Positions 45,924-54,160 of a DNA stretch of 64,000 nucleotides are shown one piece after another. Under the pieces are notes generated by a model, which was not told where the DNA came from, ran no database searches, and saw only the letters and a program-made list of their open reading frames with translations. A program made the translations under genes and the position numbers. This DNA comes from Spirochaetaceae bacterium (lineage in GTDB: Bacteria > Myxococcota_A > UBA9160 > UBA4427): positions 1 through 64,000 of the forward strand of contig JACKFD010000019.1 of NCBI GenBank assembly GCA_020632655.1, written 5' to 3'. How positions within the stretch are numbered: position 1 is the first letter of the stretch; every line of letters starts with the position of its first letter.

Positions 45924-47255
45924 CTACTGGCCGAGGGCCACGAGGTTCGCGAGCAGCTCGTTCGCGACGGAGACCGTGCGCGTGTTGGCCTGGAAGGCGC
46001 GCTGGCTCACGATCAGGTTCACGAACTGCTGGGCGAGATCGACGTTCGACTTCTCGAGGGAGCTCGATCGGATCGAGCCGAGGTTGCCGCTATTCGCCGG
46101 GGCGAGCACGGGCGCGCCCGACTCGACCGACTCGATGACGCGGCTGCCGCCGATCTCCGTGAGCCCCTCGACGTTGCCGAAGTTCGCGAGCGCCACCTGG
46201 GCCAGCGAGCTCGTGATGCCGTTCGAGAAGACGCCGTTCAGCATCCCGTTCTCGTCGATCTCGAGGGCCGAGAGGGTGCCCGGGGCGAAGCCGTCCTGGG
46301 TGACGAAATTCGTCACGGTCTCCTGGTTGAACTGCGTCGAGACGGGGCCCGTGTAGTTCCCGCCCGCACCGAGCGGCCCCATGTTGAAGGAGACCGTCTG
46401 GTTCTGGAGCGACCCGTTCGAGGTCTCGAGATCGAAGACGATGTCCTGGAAGGCCGTGCCGCCATCGACGGACTCGAGCGAGCCGTCCGGATTGAAGAGG
46501 AGCCGTCCCGTGCCGTTCGTCTGGATCACGAACTGATCCCCCGTCGGCGTGCCCGAGTCCGCGTCGGCGAGCGTCACGTTGTACTCCCACTCGCTGGCCG
46601 CGACCTTCGTGAAGAAGATCGTGACCTGACGCGCGGTCCCGAGGGAGTCGTAGATCGTGACGACCTCCCGGGCATTCGACGTATTCTGGGCATCCGCGGG
46701 ATCGAAGGGCGAAGCCGGCGGAGCGGCGCTGGGGATGATCCGCGACGTTGCATCGAGGTTCATCCCGAGCTGGATCGACGAGGTCAGCTGCGGCGGCGAG
46801 AGCGGCAGGTTGACCTGGATGTCGCCGAGCACGCTATTCGACTGGCCGGTCGCGGGGTCGATGCCGTAGCCCTGCAGGCGGTTGTTGTTCGGGTCGACCA
46901 GGAAGCCGTTCTGGTCGAAGCCGAAGATGCCGCTGCGCGTGTAGGAGCGGCCGAAGCTGCCCTCGAGCACGAAGAAGCCACGGCCCTCGATGCCGAGATC
47001 CGTCGGACGCTGGGTCGTCTCGAAGACGCCCTGGGTGAAGATCGTGCCGACGTCGTTCACGCGCGCACCCGCGCCCACCTGCGCGAAGCCCGAGCCCGCC
47101 GTGATGCTCTGACCGAGCACGGCCGAGAACTCGGCGCGCTTCTCCTTGAAGCCCGGCGTGTTCGCGTTGGCGATGTTGTCGCCGATGATCGAGATCTGCG
47201 TCGCCGCGGTCTCGAGTCCGCTCACACTGCTGAACAGGGCATTCGTCAATGACAT
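45924..47255 (-). CDS. flgE: Flagellar hook protein FlgE
   Basis: Exported subunit of the flagellar hook. The 443-aa protein has the rod/hook N-terminal motif ALFSSVSGLETAATQISIIGDNIANANTPGFKEKRAEF (residues about 6-43). The middle includes the FlgE core ITIFFTKVAASEWEYNVTLAD-type segment, and the C-terminal helix is SNVDLAQQFVNLIVSQRAFQANTRTVSVANELLANLVAL. The ATG at 47255 has AAGGAG 7 nt upstream. Last gene of the flgB-flgE run. Confidence 0.97.
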   Translation of the reverse strand: MSLTNALFSSVSGLETAATQISIIGDNIANANTPGFKEKRAEFSAVLGQSITAGSGFAQVGAGARVNDVGTIFTQGVFETTQRPTDLGIEGRGFFVLEGSFGRSYTRSGIFGFDQNGFLVDPNNNRLQGYGIDPATGQSNSVLGDIQVNLPLSPPQLTSSIQLGMNLDATSRIIPSAAPPASPFDPADAQNTSNAREVVTIYDSLGTARQVTIFFTKVAASEWEYNVTLADADSGTPTGDQFVIQTNGTGRLLFNPDGSLESVDGGTAFQDIVFDLETSNGSLQNQTVSFNMGPLGAGGNYTGPVSTQFNQETVTNFVTQDGFAPGTLSALEIDENGMLNGVFSNGITSSLAQVALANFGNVEGLTEIGGSRVIESVESGAPVLAPANSGNLGSIRSSSLEKSNVDLAQQFVNLIVSQRAFQANTRTVSVANELLANLVALGQ

Positions 47256-47464
47256 GATCCACTCCTTCTTGACCTGGCTCCTGCGCCCGCTGCGCGTCGG
47301 AGCCCGATGATCTTCCCTGATCGTTCTCTCAGGGCGGCGAGGACGCGCGCGGTCCATCCGCGCCGAGTCGTTCGCCCGCCCGTCATCCGTTCCCAGGCCC
47401 CGAGGCGGAGCAGCAGGCCGTCGTCCGCCTCCAGCACCCCGTCGAGGACCTCTTCGAATCTCAC
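47246..47464 (-). CDS. Small protein between flgD and flgE (unrecognised)
   Basis: 72 codons from a GTG at 47464 that overlaps the flgD stop as GTGA; the stop lies 10 nt inside flgE. The first 45-50 codons have nearly uniform G/C third positions, like its neighbours, which argues for a real gene; the final stretch overlaps the flgE ribosome-binding site and loses that bias. The N terminus reads VRFEEVLDGVLEADDGLLLRLG. Some flagellar operons carry a short conserved protein at this position (flagellar operon protein, FlbD-like); I cannot confirm homology. Confidence 0.45.
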   Translation of the reverse strand: MRFEEVLDGVLEADDGLLLRLGAWERMTGGRTTRRGWTARVLAALRERSGKIIGLRRAAGAGARSRRSGSCH

Positions 47465-48303
47465 GAGCCCGTCACCCCCTGCGGCGCCGCCCCGGTCGGG
47501 CGCTGGAAGACCAGCTGTCCGCCCCCGACCGCCGCGCCGGCCGCGCCCGATGCGGTCGAGCCCGCTCCACCCGCCGTACCCGCGATGCGCACCTCGAGCA
47601 CGTCGTCGACACTGAAGACCCGGTTGCCGAGCCGGATGCTCGGGTCGCCGGCGACGATCGCGCCTGTGACGAGCCCTTCGACCATCGGCAGCACGGTCAC
47701 CGGATCGCCGCTCGCATCCGCCGCCACGAACTCGATCGAGTAGACGCCGGGCGCGAGATTGCGCGCGGCGGGATCGAAGACGAACTCGTGATCCCCGGGC
47801 CGCAGCGACGTCGGCAGCCCGTCCTCCGAGGTCGGGAGGATCGAGGCGCGATGGCGGATGACTCCATTCGCATCGCGAACGACGACCTCGGCCCGGTTCG
47901 CCTCGTCGATCGTACGCAGCGGCATCCGGACGAGCGACTGCTGCGAGTCGACCTCGATCTGACTGCCGAAGACGACGACCTCGCGCCCGATGAGCTGCAT
48001 CGGATCGAGCGACGACGCGGCGCTCGAGCCGCCACCGCTCGCGCCACCGCCCGACTGGCCGAGCGCGACGAGCTGATCGATCCCGGCCCGCATCGCCACG
48101 AGCTGCTCGACCGTCGAGAACTGCGCGAGCTGGGCGGCGAACTCCGCGGAGTCCTGCGGGTTGAGGGGGTCCTGGTTCTCGAGCTGCGCCACGAGCATCT
48201 CGAGGAACTGGTTCTTTCCGACCTCGTCCTCGGCCGCCTGCCGCTCGGCCTGAGCGGTCAGCGCGGACTGGATGCCGACGCTGTCGAGTCCTCCGACGGG
48301 CAT
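47461..48303 (-). CDS. flgD: Flagellar hook assembly (cap) protein FlgD
   Basis: Hook scaffolding cap. The 280-aa protein has the FlgD N-terminal signature KNQFLEMLVAQLENQDPLNPQDSAEFAAQLAQFSTVEQL (about residues 30-68). A Gly/Ser linker follows, then a beta-rich FlgD Tudor/Ig-like region containing PGVYSIEFVAADASG. The ATG at 48303 has AAGGAGG upstream. It lies downstream of fliK, which controls hook length. Confidence 0.95.
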   Translation of the reverse strand: MPVGGLDSVGIQSALTAQAERQAAEDEVGKNQFLEMLVAQLENQDPLNPQDSAEFAAQLAQFSTVEQLVAMRAGIDQLVALGQSGGGASGGGSSAASSLDPMQLIGREVVVFGSQIEVDSQQSLVRMPLRTIDEANRAEVVVRDANGVIRHRASILPTSEDGLPTSLRPGDHEFVFDPAARNLAPGVYSIEFVAADASGDPVTVLPMVEGLVTGAIVAGDPSIRLGNRVFSVDDVLEVRIAGTAGGAGSTASGAAGAAVGGGQLVFQRPTGAAPQGVTGS

Positions 48304-48351
48304 GTCCTTCCTCCTTCGCGGTGCCGGTCGAGCCGGCGACCGCACCATCCA

Positions 48352-49875
48352 TCAGATCCGGAGATCGACTCCGGTCGGGCGCGTCGTGGTCAGGATGCGC
48401 GGCGGCACGGACGCGGCTTCGCGCGCGCCTCCCCCGACGCCCCGGAGCACGCCCCGCTCGGCCCCGCGCGCCTCGCGCGAGCCCGCGTCCTCCCCGCGCC
48501 CCTCGCGACCATCCCGCGCGTCGGCGAAGCGACCACCGGCGGACAGGTCGAGCTCTTCGGGTTGACCGCGCCTGACCTCGAAGCCCTCGAGGCGCAGGTC
48601 GCGACTCGAGAACGCCTGCGCCAGGCGCTCCGACTGGTCCTCGGCAAGATGCTGCGCGGTCGCCTCCTGCGCGACCATCACGACGTCGACGGCGCCACCA
48701 CGCAGCGTCACCCGGATCGCAAGCTCGCCGAGATCCGGCGGGTGCAGCACCAGCCGCGCGGTGCCACCGCCGCGCGTCGCCAGCCACTCGGTCTGCACCG
48801 CGATCGCTTCCGAGGCCGCCGCCGGCTGGGGCTGCCCCGGCGTCCCGACCGGCGTGGTCTCGGTCGCGAGACCCGCGACCGGACTCGCGACCTGACCGGC
48901 GCCTTCGACCGCGATCGTCTCGGGTGCTCGGACCGTCCCTTCGTGCGTCTCGACCGATCGCGCCGACGCGAGCTCGGCCGTGACGTCGGCCTGCGCCGCC
49001 GCGTCCCGATCCGCGAGTGCCTCGGCCGCCAGGGCGGATCGATCCGCGGCGTCCCCGTTCTCTTCGCGCCCGTCCCGGGCGCCCTCTTCCGCGACGGCCT
49101 CGGACGCCACCGCGACCACCTCGGCCTCGACCTCCGCCGGCTCGGCGAGCGCATCCCGCGTCTCGACCGCCGTGACCGCATCGCGCGTGCTGCGCTCCCG
49201 GCGCGGGCCCGCTTCGCGTCCCGCCTCGCCGGTGGTCTCGCCGGCCGCGGCGCGCGCCTCGGCCAGCAGCTCCCGCGCGATCTCGGGATCGATCTCCCCA
49301 TCGCGGACCTCGCCCTCGTCTTCCGACGCGGCCTCGATCACCGCCCGTCCCGCCGTCTCCGCCTCGACGTCCACGTCGAGCTCGCTCGGGCTCCCCTCGA
49401 CGGCCTCGCGCGCCTCGAGCCCGGCCGCCGCGCGCAGCGCCTCCGCGAGCACCGAGCTCGCCGCCCCGACCGTCGCGGCATCGATCGCGTCGTCGTCCGC
49501 CTCGTCGCGCGGCGCGGCCGACTCGTCCGTGCTCGGTTCCCCGCTCCGCGCCTCGGCCGCGCGTGCAGCCTCCGCATCTTCGGAGCCGTCCGTCCGGTCG
49601 GTGGTCTCGTCCCGCGAGGTCGTCCTGGCCGCCTCGTCACGACCCGGACGTCGCTCGACCGACCGCCGCGTATCCACACTCGAGGCCTGACCGCTGGCCT
49701 CGCGCGCCGGCTTCGCCTCGCGGGCCGCCCCCCCCTCCGTGCGCGCTCGCGACGCGTCTTCCCCGTCCAGGGAGGAACGCAGGGCCTTCGGAAAATCGCC
49801 CCGGCCGGCGTTGCGGGCCGGGGGCTCGACGGCGGCCGCGGCCCCATCGAGTGCACTCATCACGTCCACGTTCAT
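48352..49875 (-). CDS. fliK: Flagellar hook-length control protein FliK
   Basis: Secreted molecular ruler that switches export from hook to filament. 507 aa: a long low-complexity Ala/Glu/Asp/Arg-rich ruler region (about 1-340) and the conserved Flg_hook domain near 380-460, with LVLHPPDLGELAIRVTLRGGAVDVVMVAQEATAQHLAEDQSERLAQAF. Low conservation of the ruler is normal. RBS AAGGAGAG precedes the ATG at 49875. Position between the motE-like gene and flgD supports the call. Confidence 0.92.
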   Translation of the reverse strand: MNVDVMSALDGAAAAVEPPARNAGRGDFPKALRSSLDGEDASRARTEGGAAREAKPAREASGQASSVDTRRSVERRPGRDEAARTTSRDETTDRTDGSEDAEAARAAEARSGEPSTDESAAPRDEADDDAIDAATVGAASSVLAEALRAAAGLEAREAVEGSPSELDVDVEAETAGRAVIEAASEDEGEVRDGEIDPEIARELLAEARAAAGETTGEAGREAGPRRERSTRDAVTAVETRDALAEPAEVEAEVVAVASEAVAEEGARDGREENGDAADRSALAAEALADRDAAAQADVTAELASARSVETHEGTVRAPETIAVEGAGQVASPVAGLATETTPVGTPGQPQPAAASEAIAVQTEWLATRGGGTARLVLHPPDLGELAIRVTLRGGAVDVVMVAQEATAQHLAEDQSERLAQAFSSRDLRLEGFEVRRGQPEELDLSAGGRFADARDGREGRGEDAGSREARGAERGVLRGVGGGAREAASVPPRILTTTRPTGVDLRI

Positions 49876-49908
49876 CGCGTCTCTCCTTGCGATCCGATTC
49901 CGCGCGAC

Positions 49909-50544
49909 TCAGTCGCGCCGTGCGGCGGGCGCGTCGGTGGTCGGATCGAGTGGCTTGAGCAGGCGTCGGCTCACGAGCAGCGCCTTGTCCGGCCGCATCG
50001 CCGCCAGCACGCCCGCCGACTGCTTCTTCTTCATGCTGCGTACGACCGCGACCGCCAGGTCGAGGTCGAGCTTCCCGAGCAGGTCGCCCGCCTTCTCCGG
50101 CGGCATCGACGAGTAGACGTTCGCGAGCTGCATCACGCGATCCTCGCCCTGGGCGGCCCACTCGCTGATGCGATCCTCGACCTCCTGGCGGATGCGATCG
50201 AGCTCGAGGGATCGTCGGTCGATCAGGTTCTCGATCTCGACGACGGCCCGCTCGCGCTCGGCGACGCGCTGCTCGCGCCGCTGGAGATCGACCTCGCGCT
50301 TGCGGATCTCCGCGATGATCGCGTCCACGCCCTTCGACAGGCCGGGCGCATTCAGCAGGTCCGGTGCATCGCCTGCGTCCTTGAGCGGATCCGCGGCATC
50401 GACGCGCGGATCCTCGTCACTCGTGACCGACCTCGGTTGCGCCTCGTCGGCCGCGTCGGCGGTCGGGACGAGGCCGAGTCCTGCGACCAAGAGCAGTCCG
50501 AGCACGAAGCCCCGCAAGCGATCCGGCCGGGCGCATCGGGTCAT
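49909..50544 (-). CDS. MotE-like flagellar chaperone (MgtE-N domain, secreted)
   Basis: 211 aa with a signal peptide (hydrophobic GFVLGLLLVAGLGLVPTADA to about residue 32), a coiled coil (about 70-125, EIRKREVDLQRREQRVAERERAVVEIENL), then a helical MgtE-N-like module, SSMPPEKAGDLLGKLDLDLAVAVVRSMKKKQSAGVLAAMRP. This architecture and the place between fliJ and fliK match MotE-type periplasmic proteins that stabilise MotC or the motor. The ATG overlaps the fliJ stop. Confidence 0.8.
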   Translation of the reverse strand: MTRCARPDRLRGFVLGLLLVAGLGLVPTADAADEAQPRSVTSDEDPRVDAADPLKDAGDAPDLLNAPGLSKGVDAIIAEIRKREVDLQRREQRVAERERAVVEIENLIDRRSLELDRIRQEVEDRISEWAAQGEDRVMQLANVYSSMPPEKAGDLLGKLDLDLAVAVVRSMKKKQSAGVLAAMRPDKALLVSRRLLKPLDPTTDAPAARRD

Positions 50545-51023
50545 GCTCCGCCCCTCCCTTCGAGCGCAAGCCTCGCCCCCGGCTCACGCGGCCCGCGCCG
50601 CGCCAGGGCGAGCTCCTCGAGCTCGTTCTGCTCGGCCGCGAGGGCCGCGATCCGATGGGCCTCGGCGCGTCGTTCGCGCAGCTTCTCGAGGCTGCGCACC
50701 TGCATCCGTGCGCGCCGGACCGCTTCGCGCGCCGCCTGGAGGGCAGGCACGAGATCGGCGAGGGCGCGCTCCGCGCGGGCGACGGCGAGGCGGCCGATCG
50801 AGACGCCCTCGGCGCGCACCGCGAGGCGCGGTCCCTCGGCCCCCTGCGTCGTCTCGCGGGCGAGGATCTCCCCCCCGCGCACGAGCCACGCACGCGCCTG
50901 CTCGAGTCGCGCACGACGCTGGCGCGCCTCCTGCTCGAGCTGCGCGAGGCGGACCCGCGCCCGTTCGAGCTCGAAGCCCCGGATCCGCAGCACGCCTTCC
51001 AGTCGGAATCGGAATCGCCTCAT
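50541..51023 (-). CDS. fliJ: Flagellar export chaperone-escort FliJ
   Basis: 160-aa coiled-coil stalk of the flagellar export ATPase. It starts MRRFRFRLEGVLRIRGFELERARVRLAQLEQ, the classic FliJ N terminus, and continues as one long Arg/Glu/Leu heptad helix pair. ATGA overlap with the fliI stop (51020-51023). The open frame continues upstream through fliI but only as antisense-like sequence. Confidence 0.9.
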   Translation of the reverse strand: MRRFRFRLEGVLRIRGFELERARVRLAQLEQEARQRRARLEQARAWLVRGGEILARETTQGAEGPRLAVRAEGVSIGRLAVARAERALADLVPALQAAREAVRRARMQVRSLEKLRERRAEAHRIAALAAEQNELEELALARRGPREPGARLALEGRGGA

Positions 51024-52363
51024 TTCCCACGCCCTCCGAGCACGCCCCGAAGCGCCGCGAGCCCGTCGGCGATCGAGGTCCGCTCGCCGCGGGGCTGGCT
51101 CAGGAAGGTCTGCAACGCCGGCTCGAGCTTGCGCGCACGATCGATGCGCGGATCCGCGCCGTCCTGATAGGCGCCGACCGAGATCAGGTCCTCGGCGTCG
51201 CGGTAGGTCGCGAGGATTTGGCGCGCCTGGCTCGCGAGGGCGCGGTGCTCGGGTGTCGTCACGTCGGGCATCACGCGGGAGAGGCTCGTCAGCACGTCGA
51301 TCGCCGGGTAGCGGCCGCGCTCGGCGATGCTGCGCTTGAGCTCGATGTGCCCGTCGAGCAGGGAGCGGGCCGCGTCCGCCACGGGCTCGTTCATGTCGTC
51401 GCCCTCGACGAGCACCGTGTAGAGCCCCGTGATGCTGCCCTCGCCCGCCGTCGTGCCCGCGCGCTCGACGAGTCGCGGCAGCTGGCTCCAGACGGAAGGC
51501 GTATAGCCCCGCGTCGTCGGCGGCTCGCCCGCGGCGAGTCCGATCTCCCGCTGCGCCGTGCAGAAGCGGGTGAGCGAGTCCATCATCAGCAGGACCCGTG
51601 CGCCCTCGTCGCGGAATCCTTCGGCCACGGCGGTCGCCGCGCGCGCCGCCCGGGCGCGCATCGGCGCAGGCTCGTCGCTCGTCGAGACCACGACGACCGA
51701 GCGCTCGAGAGCCTGGCCCAGGTCGCGCTCGATGAACTCGCGCACCTCGCGGCGGCGCTCGCCCACGAGTGCGATCACGGCGACGTCGACGTCGGCCTGG
51801 CTCGCGAGCTGCCCGAGCAGGGTCGACTTGCCGACGCCGGAGCCGGCGAAGATGCCGAGCCGCATGCCCTGTCCGACCGTCGCGAACGTGTTGAGTGCGC
51901 GCAGGCCGAGATCCAGGGGGCGCTCGATCCGGGCACGGGTCACGCTCCCGACGGGATCGGACTCGAGCGGCCGCCAGCGGACCTCCGCCAGCGCGCCCCG
52001 GCCATCGATCGGTCGGCCGAGCGCGTCGATCACGCGACCGAGGCAGCCCCGCCCGCTCGGCACGCGTTCGGCGCGCGGGCGCAGCCGCACGGGCGCACCG
52101 ACCCGAACGCCGCGCAACACGCCGAGCGGCATCATCAAGGTCACGTCCTGCCGGAAGCCCACCACCTCGCAAGGCAGCCGCTCCGTCTCCGACCCCGCGG
52201 CGGGCAGGATCTCGCAGAACGCGCCGATCGGCGGACGCAGCCCATCGACCTCGACGAGCATCCCGAGCACCGCGCGCACCCGCCCATCGACGGCGCCGGG
52301 CGTCCAGTCTGCGACGCGACGCCGCGCGTGGTCGAAGAAGGGCAGATCGAAGGCCGTACTCAT
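51020..52363 (-). CDS. fliI: Flagellum-specific ATPase FliI
   Basis: Hexameric ATPase of flagellar type III export. The 447-aa protein has Walker A GIFAGSGVGKSTLL, the NALGRPIDG-like VIDALGRPIDGRG, and DSLTRFCTAQREIGLAAGEPPTTRGYTPSVWSQLPRLVERAG as the FliI/SctN signature. The C-terminal chaperone-binding region is present. Overlaps both fliH (ATGA at 52360) and fliJ. Confidence 0.97.
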   Translation of the reverse strand: MSTAFDLPFFDHARRRVADWTPGAVDGRVRAVLGMLVEVDGLRPPIGAFCEILPAAGSETERLPCEVVGFRQDVTLMMPLGVLRGVRVGAPVRLRPRAERVPSGRGCLGRVIDALGRPIDGRGALAEVRWRPLESDPVGSVTRARIERPLDLGLRALNTFATVGQGMRLGIFAGSGVGKSTLLGQLASQADVDVAVIALVGERRREVREFIERDLGQALERSVVVVSTSDEPAPMRARAARAATAVAEGFRDEGARVLLMMDSLTRFCTAQREIGLAAGEPPTTRGYTPSVWSQLPRLVERAGTTAGEGSITGLYTVLVEGDDMNEPVADAARSLLDGHIELKRSIAERGRYPAIDVLTSLSRVMPDVTTPEHRALASQARQILATYRDAEDLISVGAYQDGADPRIDRARKLEPALQTFLSQPRGERTSIADGLAALRGVLGGRGK

Positions 52364-53151
52364 GCCTCGTCCTCCGACGGGGCATCCGTGCCCGGCGCCG
52401 ACCCGACGAATGCAGCCGATTCAGGAGCGGCCAGCGCATCCGCCGCAGCGGCCGGCGCAGGGGCCGGTGCCTCGAGTGCGTCGACGAGTGCGTCGCGCAG
52501 ACCTTCGCGGATCGCGTCGAAGCGCGCGTCGAAGACCCGATGCAGGCCTTCGATGCGATGTTCTCCAGGTGCCAGGTCCGGCGCGCACTCGAGCCGGACG
52601 CCGAGCTCCTCGCGCCAGCGTGCGACGCGCGCGGGCTCCCGCTCCTCGAGCGTCCGGAGATCGCGCTCGCAGAGCAGCAGACGAAGCGCCTCCTCCTCGG
52701 CGAGACCCGACAGCGCGAGGTCGATCGCGTCCCCGAGCAGGCCTTCCTCGTCCGGCAAGGCGCGCCCCACCCAGGCCTCGGCGATCTGCAGGGCCAGGTC
52801 GATCAAGGCTTCGCGATGGACGCCGAGCCAGGTCGTCCCGGTCTGCCGGATGGGTCGCAGCGCCTCCTCGAGGGCCTGGCAGAGCGCCTCCACTCGCACC
52901 GACTCCTCGCGCGCGCTCGCCACGCCCCGATCGAAGGCCGCCTGCTCGAGGGCGGCCAGTCGCGCGGGCGGCCAGACCTCGTCGGCCGGCTCCGCGGCGG
53001 ACACAGGCGCGCCCACCGCCGGCGTCTCCGACGAGCCCTCCCGCCGACTGCCGATCGGCCCGGCCGGCTCGAAGCCTGCCCCGGCGACCGGGAAGAGGCC
53101 CGGCACGAACTCGCTCGCGACACGGCCGACGTCGGGTCTAAACGAGGACAT
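52360..53151 (-). CDS. fliH: Flagellar assembly protein FliH
   Basis: Peripheral stator of the FliI ATPase. 263 aa from ATG 53151, chosen over GTG 53157 because GGAGG then has an 8-nt spacing. The N-terminal Pro/Ala-rich part is followed by LAALEQAAFDRGVASAREESVRVEALCQALEEAL and the C-terminal FliH domain (REALIDLALQIAEAWVGR...APDLAPGEHRIEG). Its start lies within the end of fliG (14-nt overlap). Confidence 0.92.
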   Translation of the reverse strand: MSSFRPDVGRVASEFVPGLFPVAGAGFEPAGPIGSRREGSSETPAVGAPVSAAEPADEVWPPARLAALEQAAFDRGVASAREESVRVEALCQALEEALRPIRQTGTTWLGVHREALIDLALQIAEAWVGRALPDEEGLLGDAIDLALSGLAEEEALRLLLCERDLRTLEEREPARVARWREELGVRLECAPDLAPGEHRIEGLHRVFDARFDAIREGLRDALVDALEAPAPAPAAAADALAAPESAAFVGSAPGTDAPSEDEA

Positions 53152-54157
53152 CGTCACCGCCTCCGCCCGTATCGATCGAGAGCACGCCCTCCTCCTCGAG
53201 TCGTCGTGCCACGTCCACGATCTGGCGCTGGACCTGCTCGATCTCCGAGAGCCGCATCGGCGGGAGCAGGTCCGACTCCTCGCGGATCTGGTCCGCGGCG
53301 CGCGAGGACACGTTCGAGAAGACCTTGTCCTTCATCTCGTCGCTCGCGGTCTTGAGCGCGATCACGAGGTCCTCGGTCGGAATCTCGCGCAGCAGGGCCT
53401 GGAAGCCACGCTGGTCGATGGTCTCGAGATCGTTGAAGGTGAGCATCATCTTGCGGATGTCCGCCGCGATCTCGGGGTCGCGCGAGTCCATCTTGTCGAG
53501 GATCAGCTGACCGTCCGCCTTCGGCACACCGTTCAGCAGCTTCGCCGCGACCTCCGTGCCGCCGAGCGGCGTCGGCGCGCCGACGCGACGCTGGAACATC
53601 ATGGCGATCTCGTCCTCGAGCTCGTGGATCACGTTGCTCGACACCGTCTCCAGATTCGCGACGCGCAGCATGACCTCGGCGCGCACGTCGTCGGACAGGT
53701 GTGCGACGACCGAGGCGCCGCGCTCGCTGGGCAGCTGCGCGAGGATCAGCGCGATCGACTGGGGGTGCTCGTTGCCGAGCTGGTCGGCGATGAACTCCGG
53801 GCTGTAGTCGCGCAGCGTCCAGTCGATCCGCTTCTCGTCGCGGCCGAGCTTCTCCATCAGGCGCGAGGCGCGATCGGCGTCGATCGAGCCCGAGATCAGC
53901 GCGAGCGCCTGCTCGCGACCGCCCTGGATCGAGATCTCGTGCTTGCCGATCGCCTCCTGGAACTCGCGCAGCACCTTCTCGAGGGTCGACGACGGGATCG
54001 TGTCGAAGCGCGAGACCGAGGCGAGGATGCGCTCGACCTCGTCGTCGTCGAGGCGCTGCATCAGCTCCTGAACGCGCTGGGGCGAGATCGCCATCATCAG
54101 GATCGCTGCCTTCTCGACGCCGGTGAGAAGCTCGTATTGCAGGTGCTTGCCGGCCAC
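53138..54157 (-). CDS. fliG: Flagellar motor switch protein FliG
   Basis: C-ring protein contacting FliF and the stator. 339 aa with a GTG start at 54157 after GGGAGGTG. The N-terminal FliF-binding part is LTGVEKAAILMMAISPQRVQELMQRL. The EHPQ motif is present as NEHPQSIALILAQL. The C-terminal torque helix region LETIDQRGFQALLREIPTEDLVIALKTASDEMKDKVFSNVSSRAADQI keeps the charged residues. Confidence 0.97.
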   Translation of the reverse strand: MAGKHLQYELLTGVEKAAILMMAISPQRVQELMQRLDDDEVERILASVSRFDTIPSSTLEKVLREFQEAIGKHEISIQGGREQALALISGSIDADRASRLMEKLGRDEKRIDWTLRDYSPEFIADQLGNEHPQSIALILAQLPSERGASVVAHLSDDVRAEVMLRVANLETVSSNVIHELEDEIAMMFQRRVGAPTPLGGTEVAAKLLNGVPKADGQLILDKMDSRDPEIAADIRKMMLTFNDLETIDQRGFQALLREIPTEDLVIALKTASDEMKDKVFSNVSSRAADQIREESDLLPPMRLSEIEQVQRQIVDVARRLEEEGVLSIDTGGGGDDVLV

Positions 54158-54160
54158 CGA

